A stretch of DNA of 34,415 nt from a virus: positions 1-34,415 of IMG/VR virus record IMGVR_UViG_3300027749_000306. The stretch is one strand, 5' to 3'. Shown here in pieces: positions 22,557-29,275 of this stretch (the stretch's first letter is position 1; each line of letters begins with the position of its first letter). The position numbers were made by a program, and so were the translations under genes. The notes beneath the pieces are model-generated. The model saw nothing but the letters and a program-made list of their open reading frames with translations, did no database searches and was not told the origin of the DNA.

Positions 22557-23484
22557 TTTTCCTTGCCTGCCTCGTCTCGCCCATCATTGCCAATCCACGC
22601 CTAATCTCGCCTGCCTTGCCTAATCGGACCGGACCGAACCTGGCCATGCCTCGCCTGCCTTGCCAAATTGGCCACACCTCGCCGCTCCAAATCATGCCAA
22701 ACCACGCCCGGCCTGCGATGCCATACCTTGCCGCACTTAGCCTTGACGAACCATGTCTCGCCCCGCCTGCCTTGCATAACCCCGCCGATCCAAGTCTAGC
22801 CACGCCTCGCCTGCCTTGCCTAACCTCGCCGGACGTGTCCGCATCTGGCCATGCCACGCCTGCCTTGCTATGCCTAGCCGAATCACGCCGGACCGATCCC
22901 CGCCTATCCTTGCCTGCCCTGCCGAACCAGACCGGACGATGCCTAACCTCGCCAATCCTCTCCACGCCTGCCTTGCCTTGCTGTGCCACGCCAGACCCGG
23001 CCGCTCCATGCCTCGCCTGCCTTGCCAAACCTAGTTCGGCCTGACCGTGACACGCCGTGCCGGGCCTGCCTTGCTATGCCTTGCCAGACCATACCGATCC
23101 ATACCTCGCCTGCCTTGCCCTGCCATACCGAACAGATCCCTGCCTATCCGAGCCTGCCGAGCCAATCCGTGACTTATCTGACCTTTCCTCGCCCTGCCTG
23201 CCACGCTCTTCCTCGACTAGCCTGATCCCGCCGGACCTTGCCTGCCATGCCAATCCTTACCCAACGGTGCGTAGCCTTGCGATGTCACGCCTGCCACACC
23301 TTGCCATTCACCGCCCTGCCATTCGATGCCCGTCCCTGCCTGCCATGCCATGCCAGACCGGACCGAAGCTAGCCTAAACCCGCCTCGCCTGCCGTGCCTG
23401 ACCTGAACGCGCCATACCCCGCCTCTCCTAGCCTGCCTTGCCGGACCCGTCCAAGCCTCAACAGGCCTTTCCCCGCCTGCCTTG
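22557..23484. repeat. Pentamer-phased GCCTGCC array filling an intergenic gap
   Basis: The 928 bases between the methyltransferase start and the stop of the 153-aa gene carry no credible gene. Read on the plus strand they consist almost wholly of five-base words NNNCC (for example TCGCC, ATGCC, GGACC, GATCC). A GCCTGCC anchor, usually within CGCCTGCCTTGCC, begins at 22565, 22609, 22653, 22711 (variant), 22765, 22809, 22858, 22912, 22966, 23015, 23064, 23108, 23152, 23196, 23240, 23289, 23338, 23387, 23431 and 23475. Intervals are 44, 49 or 54 bp except one of 58. Words between anchors differ from unit to unit. Several long frames on both strands are by-products of the five-base period. The minus strand has GG about every five bases. 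Function unknown. Confidence 0.92.
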
Positions 23485-23946
23485 TCAGTCAGAATTGAGC
23501 TGACGTTCAAGGCGCGCTTTGACGCGATTGACTTCCGACAGAAGGTCGTCAACTTCAGGAGCCGCCAAATTATGGAGCATCGTCGAGATTTGATTGAGGC
23601 GCATCAAAACGATTTCCAGCCGGCTTGGCGTATTTCTGGCGATGATTTGCGTGTGGTAATATCCCTCGCCACTTTTACGCGGCGCTTGCGTAAACATGGG
23701 CGCGAGAACGACTTTGTTGTCCTGACGCACAATCTCAACCGTGACGGTCTTGATCAGCTGCCGCGCCTGCTGCAGGCGGTAGTTGTGCGCGGCCTCTTGA
23801 TCGTCCCAATTGAATTGATCGTGCATGGCGGAGTTTGGATTGCTTGCGGAGCGCACCACCTCTTCGGGGGTAAGAACCCCCGATTTGGCAATGGCTTCAA
23901 GCTCTTCGCGGATAGCCGCGAGTCGTTTGCTTGAAATTCTTGGCAT
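23485..23946 (-). CDS. Conserved hypothetical protein, 153 aa
   Basis: Product MPRISSKRLAAIREELEAIA..., helical N-terminus (about 5-40, including LTPEEVVRSASNPNSAMHDQF), a central region WDDQEAAHNYRLQQARQLI, a strand region with KVVLAPMFTQAPRKSGEGYYHT, and a C-terminal coiled coil (DDLLSEVNRVKARLERQL). I recall similar proteins in phage replication clusters, of unknown function. ATG at 23946 overlaps the previous stop (TGATG); an in-frame GTG three bases earlier is less likely. Its TGA directly abuts the repeat array. Confidence 0.75.
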   Translation of the reverse strand: MPRISSKRLAAIREELEAIAKSGVLTPEEVVRSASNPNSAMHDQFNWDDQEAAHNYRLQQARQLIKTVTVEIVRQDNKVVLAPMFTQAPRKSGEGYYHTQIIARNTPSRLEIVLMRLNQISTMLHNLAAPEVDDLLSEVNRVKARLERQLNSD

Positions 23947-24575
23947 CACATTCCCTCTATTTTGAAAGTACCCCAGCCAAGTCCGGCGGAGGACTTGGAG
24001 TCGGGCCGTCCCTCACCGATGCCGACCTGCATACCCGCACGCATGATGAGGTTTGCAACGTCCTTGTCGGTGAATTGGTCGCCGTCGTAAGACACGCGGA
24101 GATTGATGTGCCACTCGCGCCATAGGGGTCGAACGCGAATGTCAATCACGCCGGTGGCGTTACGGACGTGCATGTCGTTGCGTTCCCAGTCGCCATGTAG
24201 ATGCACGAGCGGGACGCCATCGACACGGTCAAACGTGTCTGCTTCAACGAACACAGACAGTTTGGCAAGTGTCATTTTAAATCCGACGAGGCGGCAGGCG
24301 GAGATCATGGCCGCGCGAAATGCACCAGCCGGAACGCCAACATGCCCATCCACGCCAATGTGCATGGCGTTGACGCAGTCCTCGTCGAAGTCGCGGGCCT
24401 CGCGGACTTTTTTACCGCGCGCCGTTGTTCCTTCCGCCATTTTGCCCATCATCATATTTTTGGCTTTTTCGCTGAAGCGGGCCTGCACGAAGGGCGCAGT
24501 GCCGATTAGCTTAAAAGCTATTGTATTAATTTTGGGGGCGGTGATTTGGATTGCTTTAGAAGTTTTATCTAACAT
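23946..24575 (-). CDS. Conserved phage protein of unknown function, 209 aa
   Basis: Product MLDKTSKAIQITAPKINTIAF... Recognisable blocks are LIGTAPFVQARFSEKAKNMM (about 23-42), VGVPAGAFRAAMISACRLVGFKMTLAK (79-105), GVIDIRVRPLWREWHINLRV (about 141-160) and an ending GIGEGRPDSKSSAGLGWGTF. I know this layout from many phage and prophage genomes, always without function; the Gly-rich GLGWGTF end and two-domain strand pattern recall RAMP-like RNA-binding folds, but that is speculation. It sits between the resolvase and the 153-aa gene in the replication/recombination operon. AGGA precedes the ATG at 24575. Confidence 0.78.
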   Translation of the reverse strand: MLDKTSKAIQITAPKINTIAFKLIGTAPFVQARFSEKAKNMMMGKMAEGTTARGKKVREARDFDEDCVNAMHIGVDGHVGVPAGAFRAAMISACRLVGFKMTLAKLSVFVEADTFDRVDGVPLVHLHGDWERNDMHVRNATGVIDIRVRPLWREWHINLRVSYDGDQFTDKDVANLIMRAGMQVGIGEGRPDSKSSAGLGWGTFKIEGM

Positions 24576-24617
24576 TTTAGTTTTCCTGTTATTTAACTCC
24601 CTGTGCGTCAGGGTCCG

Positions 24618-24635
24618 ATTGGGGGAAGCCCCAAT
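24618..24635 (-). repeat. Hairpin at the 3' end of the resolvase gene
   Basis: ATTGGGG (24618-24624) and CCCCAAT (24629-24635) form a perfect 7-bp stem with a 4-base loop, touching the stop codon of the resolvase gene. No T run follows on the minus strand, so mRNA stabilisation or processing is likelier than termination. Confidence 0.5.
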
Positions 24636-25084
24636 TACTGTATGGTTTCGACGTAGAAGCGTGCTAACAGCGCTGCCTCCGCGCGACCATTATCCTTTTT
24701 TCTGCTAAATCCTTGATTTTCGGGCCACAATCTAATTGCCAGCGCGCGTGATTCGTCTTTGTCTGATGTCAGGCGGAAGTGCTTTTTCCAGCGCACGGGG
24801 CTAACAAGGTGATAGGGGATCATGCTGGCGGCGACGGTGCCGATCGCGATACCGTAAGCCATACCGAACTTGAAAGTGCTGGCGACGCCTTGGCCAGGCA
24901 TTGAGTGGACGGCCTCGATCATGGCCGCACTGGGATTATACTTATTGATGAGATGAAATAAACCAGCGCCATCGACCTGATTGCCGGCAACGGGCGTATC
25001 GTAGACGGACACGCGGTTTTCTTTTGGGAAGTAAAACGCGACGGCGCCAGAGATGCCAGGGTCGATGCCGAGGATGCAAGTCAT
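24635..25084 (-). CDS. RuvC-like Holliday junction resolvase
   Basis: 149-aa RNase H-fold nuclease. Visible catalytic set: LGIDPGISGAVAF (Asp 8), AAMIEAVHSMPGQGVASTF (Glu 57), a basic/acidic patch SDKDESRALA (108-117) and KKDNGRAEAALLA with Asp 131 and Glu 136. The MPGQGVASTFKFG stretch after the Glu is typical of phage RuvC-like proteins, and length matches them (about 150 aa). It would cut branched DNA formed during phage replication or recombination before packaging. The ATG overlaps the previous stop. The distal motif has RAEAALLA where many relatives have RADALLLA; Glu can serve as metal ligand. Confidence 0.85.
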   Translation of the reverse strand: MTCILGIDPGISGAVAFYFPKENRVSVYDTPVAGNQVDGAGLFHLINKYNPSAAMIEAVHSMPGQGVASTFKFGMAYGIAIGTVAASMIPYHLVSPVRWKKHFRLTSDKDESRALAIRLWPENQGFSRKKDNGRAEAALLARFYVETIQ

Positions 25085-25272
25085 GCTACTTTGTTCCTAT
25101 TATTATGTTTGGCAAAGTCTTTGTATCTGATGCGGCCGCTAGACCGCATCATGATTTCGATTTGCATATGGTAGGGAACTTTATTGCGACTACGCCACTG
25201 ACGTATAGTGTGGTCGAGGATGCCAAGGTCTTTGGCGATCTCCGCAATAATTTGCCACTGCTCAGGTGTCAC
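25081..25272 (-). CDS. Small putative DNA-binding protein, 63 aa
   Basis: Starts with GTG overlapping the stop of the GapR-like gene (GTGA), and ends overlapping the resolvase start (ATGA). The product MTPEQWQIIAEIAKDLGILDHTIRQWRSRNKVPYH... matches a short helix-turn-helix: IAEIAKDLGI then DHTIRQWRSRNKV as recognition helix. The tail is basic (RIRYKDFAKHNNRNK). Probably a small regulator or accessory DNA-binding protein; the four-base overlaps on both sides imply coupled translation. Confidence 0.72.
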   Translation of the reverse strand: MTPEQWQIIAEIAKDLGILDHTIRQWRSRNKVPYHMQIEIMMRSSGRIRYKDFAKHNNRNKVA

Positions 25273-25544
25273 TTTTTAAATTCTCTTTCCAATGCAGCTT
25301 GACCGAGGGGCGTGTCTGATAGCATGCCCAGTGCCGCCATGTAAGTTTCCATGAGGGCTTCCTCTTCCTTGCGCTGCTCGTCGGTCTTCTTGCGCAGGGC
25401 AACGACTTTACGCAAGATCTTTGGATCATAGCCATTGCTTTTTGCTTCGGTGTAGATTTCACTAATTGATTGCGTCAGTAACTTCTTTTCGTCTTCCAGC
25501 CGCTCAATGCGGTCAATAATGGATTGCAGTTGATTGTTGATCAT
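25269..25544 (-). CDS. GapR / DUF2312-like DNA-binding protein
   Basis: 91-aa protein: IIDRIERLEDEKKLLTQSIS (8-27), EAKSNGYDPKILRKVVALRKK (33-53) and EEEALMETYMAALGM (61-75). These are the hallmark blocks of the GapR (DUF2312) family, where cellular members bind overtwisted, A/T-rich DNA as coiled-coil tetramers ahead of forks and RNA polymerase in Caulobacter and relatives. The family is largely alphaproteobacterial, which helps place the host. Phage copies may handle DNA topology during replication or compete with host GapR. First gene of the leftward replication operon; AGGAG precedes the ATG. Confidence 0.88.
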   Translation of the reverse strand: MINNQLQSIIDRIERLEDEKKLLTQSISEIYTEAKSNGYDPKILRKVVALRKKTDEQRKEEEALMETYMAALGMLSDTPLGQAALEREFKK

Positions 25545-25573
25545 ATTTATTCTCCTATAGATATGATTTGCGC

Positions 25574-25602
25574 ATCTTGTGACAATTTGTCACGAATGTC
25601 AA
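25574..25602 (-). promoter_or_regulatory. Leftward promoter with operator in its spacer
   Basis: On the minus strand TTGACA (25602-25597) is followed after 17 bases by CAAGAT (25579-25574), a moderate -10 box. The inverted repeat GTGACA-ATT-TGTCAC (25579-25593) fills most of the spacer, a classic repressor position. It would control the GapR-like gene and the replication operon. Confidence 0.55.
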
Positions 25603-25611
25603 CAGCCCCTA

Positions 25612-25640
25612 TTGACGAATTATTTTGAATGCTTCATAAG
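25612..25640 (+). promoter_or_regulatory. Rightward promoter for the nuclease operon
   Basis: TTGACG (25612-25617), 17-base spacer, CATAAG (25635-25640), about 30 bases before the ATG at 25669. It is back to back with the leftward promoter, so the operator at 25579-25593 could affect both. Confidence 0.5.
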
Positions 25641-25668
25641 GGGCAAACCAAATTGAACTGGAATGTAA

Positions 25669-26421
25669 ATGAACAACCCATTTGAGAAGTACAACATCAA
25701 ACACTTGTCGCCATCACAATGCAATTTGTTTATTGCATCGCCCGCCATGTATGTCATGGAGCGGCTGATGAATGTGCGCACGCAAGTGGGCGCCGCCGCC
25801 TTTCGTGGCACGGCAGTTGAGGCTGGGATTGTTCACGGCTTGATGAATGACGCGAATCTGTTTGAGTGTCAGGCCGTTGCCAAAAAAGAATTTGATAAAT
25901 TGTCTGCACTGTCGTCAGACCCGCGCCGCGATAAAGAGTATGCGGCAATTCCGGAAATGGTTGAGCAGGGATTGTCGGAACTTTGGCCATACGGAAAACC
26001 GAGCAGCACGCAGGGCAAAATTGAATATCAGGTTGAGGGATTGGCCGTGCCACTTATTGGTTTCTATGACCTTGAGTGGGAAAATCACGGTGTGCTTGTT
26101 GATTTGAAAACAACGCACGCACTGCCGTCAAAGATCAGCACAAACCACGCACGTCAGGTGGCACTGTATGTCGCGGCGCGTGGCGACAATTTGGATGCGC
26201 GCATTACTTACGTCACGTCAAAGAAAGTCGCGACGTATCAGCTGGAAAACAAGCGCGAGCACGTCAAGGCGCTTGAGCGCGTGGCGTTAACCATACAACG
26301 ATTTTTATCCCAGAGCGACGACCCGAAGGAGTTGGCGCAATTGGTTGTCCCCGACGTTGACAGTTTTTATTTTAATGACCCCGCAACACGCCAAGCGGCG
26401 TTTGAGATATGGGGCATGTGA
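25669..26421 (+). CDS. PD-(D/E)XK nuclease (RecB-like exonuclease)
   Basis: 250-aa protein starting MNNPFEKYNIKHLSPSQCNLF. The N-terminal LSPSQCNLFIASPAMYVMERLM (13-34) is the usual SxSxL-like start of PD-(D/E)XK_1 nucleases; RGTAVEAGIVHG (46-57) gives the first Glu. GFYDLEW (131-137) and VLVDLKTT (142-149) give the Asp and D-x-K catalytic core, and NHARQVALYVAA (159-170) is the conserved QxxxY motif. Such proteins act in phage DNA recombination, often next to an SSB or annealing protein, as here. Size matches single-domain phage members without helicase. Confidence 0.9.
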   Translation: MNNPFEKYNIKHLSPSQCNLFIASPAMYVMERLMNVRTQVGAAAFRGTAVEAGIVHGLMNDANLFECQAVAKKEFDKLSALSSDPRRDKEYAAIPEMVEQGLSELWPYGKPSSTQGKIEYQVEGLAVPLIGFYDLEWENHGVLVDLKTTHALPSKISTNHARQVALYVAARGDNLDARITYVTSKKVATYQLENKREHVKALERVALTIQRFLSQSDDPKELAQLVVPDVDSFYFNDPATRQAAFEIWGM

Positions 26422-26446
26422 GCTTCGCCCGCGTGGGCAAGAGCAA

Positions 26447-26470
26447 GCCGCTGGCTAGATAGCGGCATTT
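26447..26470 (+). terminator. Attenuator-like hairpin between nuclease and SSB-like genes
   Basis: GCCGCT (26447-26452) and AGCGGC (26461-26466) form a 6-bp stem with an 8-base loop, followed by ATTTTG. A smaller GCCC/GGGC hairpin lies just before. The weak T run suggests partial termination or mRNA processing. Confidence 0.45.
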
Positions 26471-26488
26471 TGTAGAAGGACTGATAAA

Positions 26489-27133
26489 ATGGCACTTGGA
26501 TTAAATTTATCTTCTGGTGGTGGTAACTACCTTCCGATTTGCAAGTTTGACTGCCGCGCCGGTCGCATGTTCAAAAGCGACAAAGTGGACGGCTCGTGGA
26601 ACCAAGTCGATATTACAAAAAACTTTAAGGCTGTAATGGACTTAGAAAATGTCGAAGTTGGTTGGATTAAGTTTGACGGTGGCGCCCCTGACTTTGTGAT
26701 GAACCACATCAGTGAGGGACTGCCAGAGAAGCCATCCGACATGCACCGTCAGGGCGTGCGGTTGGTGATTAAATTGAATAAGAGCTGCGGCGGTGACGTG
26801 CGCGAATTAGCGGGCAATGCCAAGGCGCTCTTAGCAGGAGTTGACGCGCTCCACGACCTTTACGAGGAGGGACTCGTAAATAACATGGGCAAACTGCCTG
26901 TCGTGGCGCTCGCCGACACGGTTGCAGTGTCAACCGGAGAGGGCGCAACAAAGAGCACGAACTACCGTCCCGTGTTCGAAATTACCGGCTGGGTTGACCG
27001 CCCAGACGACCTTGTGCCGTCATCGCGTCCGTCTTCGTCACCGAAAGTGAAGGCGTCCGCACCCACGACTGGATCGACTAAAGTATCCGCGCCGAAGGCT
27101 GTCATTGCTGACGACGACGAAGACTTTGGTTGA
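26489..27133 (+). CDS. Single-stranded DNA-binding-like protein
   Basis: 214-aa protein: MALGLNLSSGGGNYLPICKFD then a strand-rich core (GRMFKSDKVDG, VEVGWIKFDGGAPDFVM, VRLVIKLNKSCGGDVREL), then YRPVFEITGWVDRPDDL. This resembles phage SSB-like proteins typically found next to exonucleases. After residue about 175 the chain becomes a disordered Ser/Pro/Ala/Lys linker and ends in ADDDEDFG, the acidic and aromatic tip typical of SSB proteins that recruits partners. AAGGA precedes the ATG. Function assigned by overall layout, the tail and the neighbour; no single diagnostic motif. Confidence 0.75.
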   Translation: MALGLNLSSGGGNYLPICKFDCRAGRMFKSDKVDGSWNQVDITKNFKAVMDLENVEVGWIKFDGGAPDFVMNHISEGLPEKPSDMHRQGVRLVIKLNKSCGGDVRELAGNAKALLAGVDALHDLYEEGLVNNMGKLPVVALADTVAVSTGEGATKSTNYRPVFEITGWVDRPDDLVPSSRPSSSPKVKASAPTTGSTKVSAPKAVIADDDEDFG

Positions 27134-27141
27134 TTGAATTT

Positions 27142-27168
27142 ATGGGAGGGGGCAACTCCTCCCATTTT
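27142..27168 (+). terminator. Terminator after the SSB-like gene
   Basis: ATGGGAGG (27142-27149) pairs with CCTCCCAT (27158-27165) around an 8-base loop, followed by TTTTAAT. Likely reduces transcription into the downstream accessory genes. Confidence 0.65.
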
Positions 27169-27185
27169 AATCAATTGGAGCAAAC

Positions 27186-27449
27186 ATGAAATTCCTTATA
27201 ACAATGAACATGCCTGGCAATACGGGCAGGCCAACGCATCAAGTCATTTGCGAGTATCCTGTTGACAGTATTGACGGGTTTATTAACGCGCTCTCAATTA
27301 ACGATTTTTTAATCGTTGACGAGTATTACCGAGATCCGCAGACTCAAAAGCACTTCAATGCCGGCGAGTTGGGATTAAACTACAGATATGTTGGCAAGGT
27401 AAAAGTGTATGATCCAAACCATGCTAAAAATATGCAGGCGGCTATCTGA
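27186..27449 (+). CDS. Hypothetical protein, 87 aa
   Basis: Product MKFLITMNMPGNTGRPTHQVI..., with an alpha/beta layout: strand (MKFLITMNM), QVICEYPVDSIDGFINALS, then FLIVDEYYRDPQT and a strand pair YRYVGKVKVYD. GGAG lies six bases before the ATG. Resembles small conserved phage proteins of the accessory region; no function known to me. Follows the terminator after the SSB-like gene. Confidence 0.68.
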   Translation: MKFLITMNMPGNTGRPTHQVICEYPVDSIDGFINALSINDFLIVDEYYRDPQTQKHFNAGELGLNYRYVGKVKVYDPNHAKNMQAAI

Positions 27450-27520
27450 CAGATTGCAGCCGTATTGGACGACAAAAATATATATCAACCAAACGTGTAC
27501 TACATTCAGGAGTAAGTTTA

Positions 27521-27865
27521 ATGGACTACCAAAACACAATGTCAAAAGCTATTTCGATCTTAAACGAAAGAAGCCGCTACGGCGACCTTATTGATGTGCA
27601 TACAGAAATTGCAAAGATTGCGTCAACGCTGATTGGTAAGGATTTATCCTTACACGACATTGCGATGATACATCATATAACTAAGTTGGTGCGCATGAAG
27701 CGCGATAAAACAAATGTGGATCATTATGTTGACGGTATTAATTATCTGGCCTTTGCTTCGGAGTTTGGAGCGGCTTCTGATGTCGAGGCAGACATAAAGG
27801 AGATGGCGGCGAAGTTTGCGCCGATGCCAAAGGCGCCAGTGCCTGACTTGATTGAGGGTAGCTAA
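27521..27865 (+). CDS. DUF6378-like phage protein, 114 aa
   Basis: Product MDYQNTMSKAISILNERSRYGDLIDVH..., all-helical. The blocks ERSRYGDLIDVHTEIAKIAS (16-35), LSLHDIAMIHHITKLVRMKR (43-62) and DHYVDGINYLAFASEF (67-82) match the phage family I know as DUF6378, where the order YG / iA / MxxxKxaR / DxxvDxxxYxA is kept. Cellular relatives of this shape resemble MazG-like helices, but catalytic Glu residues are not obvious, so I assign no activity. AGGAG precedes the ATG. Confidence 0.75.
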   Translation: MDYQNTMSKAISILNERSRYGDLIDVHTEIAKIASTLIGKDLSLHDIAMIHHITKLVRMKRDKTNVDHYVDGINYLAFASEFGAASDVEADIKEMAAKFAPMPKAPVPDLIEGS

Positions 27866-27948
27866 TGGACATGTACATGTTTTTCTCGGCGGCCCTAGGG
27901 TTTACCCTAGGATTTGTCTGCTGCGCTCTTATGCTGGACGAGTATTAA
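27865..27948 (+). CDS. Membrane mini-protein, 27 aa
   Basis: ATG overlaps the previous stop (TAATG) and its own stop overlaps the next start (TAATG). Product MDMYMFFSAALGFTLGFVCCALMLDEY has one hydrophobic helix (about 5-23) and an acidic C-terminus. Its coding DNA contains a perfect 8-bp inverted repeat CCTAGGGT-TT-ACCCTAGG (27894-27911), which may be a hairpin in the mRNA. Function unknown; the overlaps support translation. Confidence 0.55.
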   Translation: MDMYMFFSAALGFTLGFVCCALMLDEY

Positions 27949-28130
27949 TGGAAATTTTGTACGAGTGTGAGCACTGCCAATGCACGTTGATGGCGGCCGC
28001 TCACGATCGGCACGAGTTTTTTTGTTTGGGCTGCCAAAAGGAAACAGTGCCAGTGATGGTGTATGGGCTGGAGGTGTTTAATTATGGACCTGAAAGAGAG
28101 ACTGCAGTTCGCGATCAATCACAAAGTTGA
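27948..28130 (+). CDS. Small zinc-ribbon protein, 60 aa
   Basis: Product MEILYECEHCQCTLMAAAHDRHEFFCLGCQKET... Two Cys pairs (CEHC at 7-10 and CLGC at 26-29) form a short zinc-ribbon-like knuckle. ATG at 27948 shares a base with the previous stop; an in-frame longer reading from 27852 would overlap two upstream genes and lacks support. The C-terminus overlaps the next gene. Many phages carry such tiny zinc proteins; the target is unknown. Confidence 0.68.
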   Translation: MEILYECEHCQCTLMAAAHDRHEFFCLGCQKETVPVMVYGLEVFNYGPERETAVRDQSQS

Positions 28131-28281
28131 GAATTGGGAGCTTCTGTCCCAAGCTTTGGGACGTATTGACTTCCTCGAAGAAAGCTATTATGAGTTGGAC
28201 TTGGAATACCAAATATACAAATCAAAAGTTTATGAAATGAAAAAAAGGAATGATACAAATGACAAGAGATCAGGTGATTGA
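28084..28281 (+). CDS. Hypothetical coiled-coil protein, 65 aa
   Basis: Product MDLKERLQFAINHKVENWELL..., mostly helical: LSQALGRIDFLEESYYELDLEY then a basic end (KSKVYEMKKRNDTNDKRSGD). I use the ATG at 28084, eight bases after GGAGGT, rather than 28063. It overlaps the zinc-ribbon gene by 47 bases. No family recognised. Confidence 0.62.
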   Translation: MDLKERLQFAINHKVENWELLSQALGRIDFLEESYYELDLEYQIYKSKVYEMKKRNDTNDKRSGD

Positions 28282-28303
28282 GTGCGCTAAGGAGCGGACT
28301 ACA

Positions 28304-28912
28304 ATGAGTAAAGATTTTCGCGTTTTAGTCAGAGTAAAAAACAATTTACTTTTAGAGAAAATAGAAAAGGCTGGATACGATTCGATCAGTGAATTTTCCA
28401 GAGCTTGCGGCGTGGCACAAACGACTGTTGGTCATTTTGTAAACATGCAAAAATCACCCATAAATTCTCATAGCGGTGAATATAGTCAAGCATTTATGAA
28501 AATAATTGATTTTTTAAAATGCATACCGGAAGACGTATTTCCTGAAAAACTAATGGATAAAAAAATAAAGGGATACAAAAAAGAATTTAAAATAGACGCC
28601 GACGATTTGGTCTCATCTTTGCGTTCACTAACAATTGAACCAGAAAAAAAGATGATCATGGATCAAGCAGAGCAAAATTTTAAAACATTATTAAAAGAAA
28701 AAATATCATCACGGGAATATGAGATTTTAAAAATGCGATTTGGATTGGATGGCAGCGAAAAATATACACTTGAGGAGGTGGGCGAAAAATTTAATCTTAG
28801 TGGTGAGCGCGTTAGATCTATTGAAGTAGGAGCAATGAGAAAATTAAAAAGCCCATCCACTTTCAGGCAAACAAGAAGCATTTTTGAAGATTATACATCA
28901 GCGAGGAATTAA
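28304..28912 (+). CDS. Helix-turn-helix plus sigma-70 region 4 regulator
   Basis: 202 aa. N-terminal XRE-like helix-turn-helix at about 15-60: LLEKIEKAGYDSISEFSRACGVAQTTVGHFVNM, the same start I recall in alphaproteobacterial phage regulators. C-terminal about 134-186 is a clear sigma-70 region 4: LKMRFGLDGSEKYTLEEVGE then GERVRSIEVGAMRKLKSPS, nearly the RpoD pattern that contacts the -35 box. Regions 2 and 3 are absent, so it is not a full sigma factor. It may redirect RNA polymerase or act as a -35 binding regulator. ATG at 28304 follows AAGGAG; in-frame ATGs at 28250 and 28259 are alternatives. The gene is A+T-rich relative to neighbours. Confidence 0.85.
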   Translation: MSKDFRVLVRVKNNLLLEKIEKAGYDSISEFSRACGVAQTTVGHFVNMQKSPINSHSGEYSQAFMKIIDFLKCIPEDVFPEKLMDKKIKGYKKEFKIDADDLVSSLRSLTIEPEKKMIMDQAEQNFKTLLKEKISSREYEILKMRFGLDGSEKYTLEEVGEKFNLSGERVRSIEVGAMRKLKSPSTFRQTRSIFEDYTSARN

Positions 28913-28914
28913 AA

Positions 28915-29127
28915 ATGAGCGGCGAAACGAAACAACGAATCAGTGAATTAGAAGCAGATATTGCACGACTGAAGGCGGCGCAGCCAACACTGCGCGATCA
29001 GTTTGCAATGGCGGCGTTGACTGGATTAATATCAATTAATCCAGCTCCAAAAAGTTTGGTAGGCATTGCAGAATTTAGTTATTTGGCGGCCGATTCCATG
29101 ATGGAGGCCCGCACTTTGCGCACATAA
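28915..29127 (+). CDS. Small phage protein with coiled-coil start, 70 aa
   Basis: Product MSGETKQRISELEADIARLKAAQPTL..., starting with a coiled coil (5-22), then LRDQFAMAALTGLISI and EFSYLAADSMMEARTL. The second half matches a short domain common in phages (LRDxFAxxALxGLL ... YxLADAMLEAR), function unknown. ATG two bases after the sigma-like gene stop. Confidence 0.7.
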   Translation: MSGETKQRISELEADIARLKAAQPTLRDQFAMAALTGLISINPAPKSLVGIAEFSYLAADSMMEARTLRT

Positions 29128-29275
29128 AAAGTTTAGGGGGGAGTCTCCTTTCCCGCAGCCGTATTCATCAACGGGCGAGCGTTCAAGGCGCTACAAGGTA
29201 TTGTTCTGGCCCCCGTAAATTTTTCATTCCAGTGAAACAATACAAGATGAATTTTTAAAATAACGGAGATTAAAA

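Noticed and set aside
22557-23484. CRISPR array
   Set aside because: The anchor is only 7-13 bases and spacing varies by 5-bp steps. The intervening sequence follows the same NNNCC grammar instead of being random, and no cas genes are present.
22474-23552. Proteins of 70-190 aa read from both strands of the array
   Set aside because: Long frames occur in several registers on both strands, as expected for a five-base period. They are Arg/Gly/Ala or Pro/Cys/Leu runs without a domain, and some overlap the start of the methyltransferase gene.
27852-27947. N-terminal extension of the zinc-ribbon protein
   Set aside because: It would overlap the DUF6378-like gene and the membrane mini-protein; the TAATG-linked ATG at 27948 explains the layout better.
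29128-29275. Possible gene or RNA in the 148-bp gap before the DUF551 genes
   Set aside because: Only a small GGAG-T-CTCC hairpin and no frame with a ribosome site; I see nothing supportable.
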